NCBI RefSeq assembly: GCF_000327385.1
Contig: NW_008708585.1
Location: 132,797 to 196,796 of the forward strand
Reading direction: 5' to 3'
Source: Lottia gigantea
Taxonomy: Eukaryota; Mollusca; Gastropoda; Lottiidae
Length of the DNA: 64,000 nt
Shown here: positions 60,773 through 64,000 of the stretch, in pieces
Layout: the number at the start of each line of letters is the position of its first letter
Position numbering within the stretch: position 1 is the stretch's first letter
Notes under the pieces: generated by a model
What the model was told of the DNA's origin: nothing
What the model saw: the letters and a program-made list of their open reading frames with translations, nothing else
Databases searched by the model: none
Position numbers and translations under genes: made by a program

Positions 60773-62126
60773 ATGGCAGTCAGAAATAGTGTTAAAATAA
60801 TTGCTCTGTTAATTATGCTCTTGAAAACCGTGACAGCTTCTGGGAATCGCGAAGATGTCGTTTCTATAAAAGTTCTACTTGTTGCGGGTGAAGGAGTGAG
60901 TGTTGATTCGACGGGGTCGGTAAAATTAATGGAACAACAAGAGCATAAGATTCGCTTTATTGGAAACGGTGTTGTCAATATAAGTTCAGTGGCTATAACC
61001 AAGAATGAGGGCAACCGTGGAGATGAGTGTATTTTAGGCGAAGGGGATCAAGAGATCAATATAGTAGAATTATTAGGGGATGATAATGGATTATTTGTTT
61101 TGAATTTACCGTTCATTGATGAAGATTATCGATATGTTTGTGTAAAAGAGATATTAAGTTCCAATGAGAATAATAATGAAACACGGACTACATGGCTACA
61201 CCAGGGTAGCAGCAGTCCCTGGATTCGATTTAGTGTGGAAGCTAAGCCTATTAAAACCTTCCTATTGCCAATGGGAATTCAGATTACTCTTCTGATAATT
61301 TTGTTACTGTTGTCTGGTCTATTTAGTGGCTTAAATTTAGGCCTTATGGCATTAGACAAGACCGAATTACAAATTATTGAAAAATGTGGATCTGCCAGTG
61401 AAAAGAAATATGCAAAAATCATTGAACCTTTGAGAAGTCGTGGAAATTTTTTATTATGTACATTGCTACTTGGAAATGTTCTTGTGAACAATACATTAAC
61501 TATTTTACTTGATGATTTATCAAATGGTTTGTTAGCTGTTATTATGTCAACTATGGGTATTGTTATATTTGGTGAAATTATTCCACAAGCCATTTGTTCA
61601 AGACATGGCTTGGCTATTGGAGCAAGAACAGTTTATCTGACCAAATTTTTTATGATTGTTACTTTTCCTTTATCATTTCCAATAAGTTTGATATTAGACA
61701 AAGTTTTAGGTGAAGAGATTGGTCAAGTTTATGACAAGGAAAAGTTACAAGAATTGATTCGTATGACTGCTGATAATAAAGTTCTTCAAAATGATGAGGC
61801 CAACATCATTGCAGGAGCTCTTCAACTTGCAAACAAAGTCGTGACAGATGTTATGACTAAAATTGACGATGTTTACATGTTAGATATTAATACGACATTG
61901 GATTTTGAAACCATGTCTGAAATTTTAAAACATGGCTACACTCGTATCCCTGTATTCGATGGGGAAAAAAGTCATATTGTGAATCTATTAAATACTAAAG
62001 AGTTAGCTCTCATTGATCCTGATGATAATACTGCTTTAAAAACTGTGTGTCAATTCTATGACCATCGTCCATTATTTGTGGATGAAGACTATAAGTTAGA
62101 TGCGATGCTGCAAGATTTCCTTCAAG
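60773..62126 (+). CDS. CNNM: CNNM-family (ACDP) divalent metal transport protein, first coding exon
   Basis: CNNM proteins act in Mg2+ transport or its regulation at the plasma membrane. The exon encodes 451 residues and ends at a donor (CAAG|GTAAGTAA, phase 1); the rest of the gene is beyond the window. Order of parts: signal peptide (residues ~1-23), an extracellular segment (~24-160) with possible N-glycosylation sites (NIS, NET), the DUF21 membrane domain from ~165 (LLSGLFSGLNLGLMALD, PLRSRGNFLLCTLLLGN, IPQAICSRHGLAIGA), then an acidic helix and the CBS pair from ~355 (VMTKIDDVYMLD, HGYTRIPVFDG, RPLFVDEDYKLDAML). The PLRSRGN helix-turn motif and the layout match vertebrate CNNM2/CNNM4 and fly UEX. 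The second half of CBS2 and the cNMP-binding-like domain should be in downstream exons. Start codon context (AAACATGGC) is good. Confidence 0.93.
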
Positions 62127-62707
62127 GTAAGTAACCTGATTTTTTTTGCTTCCTGTGATGTGTTATCATAACATCCCATCCTTGATCCTTGCATCCTTTA
62201 AGAATTTTGAGATGATATTTTGGTAATTTTCAACCCAGTTTCCTTATGTCTGTTATAAATGCAGATCAAAGGGGCTAACATGAAACAAGTGTCTCATAGT
62301 TGTTTTCCTCATTATGCACTGTATTGCGTTACTCTGTTGCTGAATCAGAAACAGAGAAGTACCGCAATTTGTTTTCCATTTGCCGTCAGAATTCAATCAG
62401 AAATATTGGTAAATCCACAGTGTTGTTGCTTTGTATTGAACATTAACTATTTATCTCAAGACTGGAATTAGAAACGTATATAAGAGTAATTAAATTATAC
62501 CTGAAATGGGAATTGCACTCACTGATCTATCTATTATTAATTTATTCCAATTAAAGATTTATTGCTTGGTGGGCTATTAATTACAGAAACCATTTTGAAT
62601 CATAATGCATAATTCTTAATATTTTTAACTGCTTTAATAATAGTGATTAAAAGGTTCAATTTTACAAATTACAAATTTAGGTTAAGTGTTCATGTAACTT
62701 GATTTTC

Positions 62708-62790
62708 TGAAAGGGATTGTAAAGAGGTTTTATAAATTTATTTTGCGTACTGGAGACATTGATAAGATAACAGACATCTGATTGGAAATT
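62708..62790 (+). repeat. Fragment of a dispersed repeat shared with 3530 and 26868
   Basis: GGGATTGTAAAGAGGTTTTAT plus GTACTGGAGACATTGATAAG-like sequence here resembles the motif order at about 3530-3620 and 26868-26960: GATTGTAAA.AGATTT, then TGTATCA.GGACACTG, then TTTGCACCATTC/TTTACACCATTC. All are in + orientation. Family unknown. Confidence 0.4.
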
Positions 62791-63334
62791 GGAAAGTTGC
62801 AAATTGATTTTATCAATGTCCCTGATAAACATAAAATATTTAGGTCTACCATGGCCAGCCTAATACCTTTTTTAAAGCTTGACTCTTAAGTCAAAATAAG
62901 CACTGTTGCAGGTCTTGCTACCAAAGCAGGGCATATTCACCTTTTTGAAACCCCTGTTTGCAACCCTGACTGGGATTTTCAATATTCTTTTGATGTAGGT
63001 CTGAGCATTACTTCATTGATTTTCTAACCTACAAAATATTGTTGGTCATGTTCTTTTAACAGGAATTTCTTATAGAACTAGAAACTGCTTGTAATGCAAA
63101 GTCATGTAAATTGAATTGTAGTTTTATGAACATTCAGATTTTTAATGTATACATTAACAGTGATAAATGTCAGGTCTAATGTGTCATATCTAATGTAAAC
63201 ATAGTGCCATATATTTAAAGTATGAAAATCTAAAACATTAATGTCAAAAAAATACACCACAGCTATTCAATTTTAAGAGGAAAAAATTTATTACATCCTT
63301 TTTCATTGGATTATGAAAGCATGTTTTCATTGTA

Positions 63335-63598
63335 TTTAAAGGGACTTCAGTTAATCAGTAATAATCAGTAATACTGTTCACAGCGCAAGGTCAAAATTTT
63401 TAGACTTCAAATACGTGGGTGTTCAGAATTATCCAGGTTAAAGTTAAAATGACAACTGGTCTTTCTTGACACCCTGTCTGATATAGAAATAGAAAGTGAT
63501 ATTTCTAGTTTGAGGTATATTAAAACAAGTGCAGATTTAGTATGTCTTAAGACTATTTACTAATCAAGACCCAAATCTACTTTCAAAAATGAGGAACC
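63335..63598 (+). repeat. Dispersed ~285-bp repeat, copy B
   Basis: Partner of 36515-36802; the shared blocks are described there. Confidence 0.55.
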
Positions 63599-64000
63599 AT
63601 TATTTTTTAACATATTTAGTTTTGGCTAAATACAAGCATTGAAATGGAATTCCAGAAATTCTTTATGATTGACTTCCTTGTTTTTTTTTAGCTAATTTTC
63701 ACAAAAAAATGGGGCTCATCCTACTTTAAGACTATTTTTAACCTAAGTGATATTTAATGAGGGCAATAACTATCAAGTCAGTATTATATTGACAAAATAT
63801 TAGCATTATTATCACCATATTCCATAATCGCTTTAATATCAATTCTATTGGAATTATAACCAGGAATAGAAAACCCAATGTCGATTCTATAACAACTCTT
63901 ATATTGATTAGATCGGTTTGCTTCCAATAAGCTTACAATTGATCTACTTTATTCTGTTTCCATGCTAAAAATAACTGGCCTCTCCACAATCTGCCAACAT

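Larger units (their letters stand above)
62127..64000 (+). other. Intron of the CNNM gene (runs off the window)
   Basis: No further CNNM exon was found. It carries a dispersed repeat at 63335-63598 and a fragment of another at about 62708-62790. Confidence 0.6.

Overview
The window is nuclear DNA of an invertebrate animal, most likely a mollusc (probably a gastropod). It is AT-rich, with short GT-AG introns, a CHD7/kismet-type chromatin remodeller, a tandem SLC7 transporter pair, a CNNM metal transporter, intron-poor alpha-kinase-like genes, a Penelope-like element and an unusual load of minisatellites. The phylum call is inference from gene content and repeat style. No database was searched.

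Layout. 1-15.1 kb: the 3' half of a CHD6-9/kismet gene on the + strand (24 exons in one continuous frame, 1,685 codons, then a ~2.3 kb 3'UTR). 15.8-17.6 kb: a small unrecognised basic protein gene on the - strand. 19.2-20.4 kb: a 39-bp satellite array. 22.4-27.5 kb and 29.6-36.9 kb: two tandem SLC7-type amino-acid transporter genes, nine coding exons each, with exons 2-8 of identical length. 38.2-44.6 kb: two convergent paralogues with single-exon coding regions and an alpha-kinase fold, both lacking the catalytic aspartates. 46.1-48.7 kb: a 55-bp minisatellite interrupted by a broken Penelope-like element. 49.8-51.8 kb: three abutting minisatellites. 55.3-55.9 kb: a ~160-bp tandem repeat. 57.2-58.9 kb: a three-exon gene (- strand) for a vWA-domain protein of the type found in VwkA. 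60.8 kb to the end: first coding exon of a CNNM gene (+ strand) and the start of its long intron.

Most striking points. (1) The two alpha-kinase-like proteins keep the zinc-site residues but have lost the metal-binding/catalytic Asp residues, and their tails carry textbook ESCRT/NEDD4 recruitment motifs: PSAP and PPPY in one, YPDL and PTAP in the other. The P[ST]AP[YF][DE]P core is shared although the tails otherwise differ. A vWA gene of the kind fused to alpha-kinases in VwkA lies 13 kb away. (2) Two unrelated genes (CHD and SLC7 copy 2) each have an intronic minisatellite whose unit is the last part of the upstream exon plus its 5' splice site, giving runs of decoy donors. (3) The SLC7 pair shows a sharply bounded ~130-bp near-identical tract, and copy 2 holds in its intron 2 a relic exon 2 closer to copy 1, both pointing to sequence exchange between the copies.
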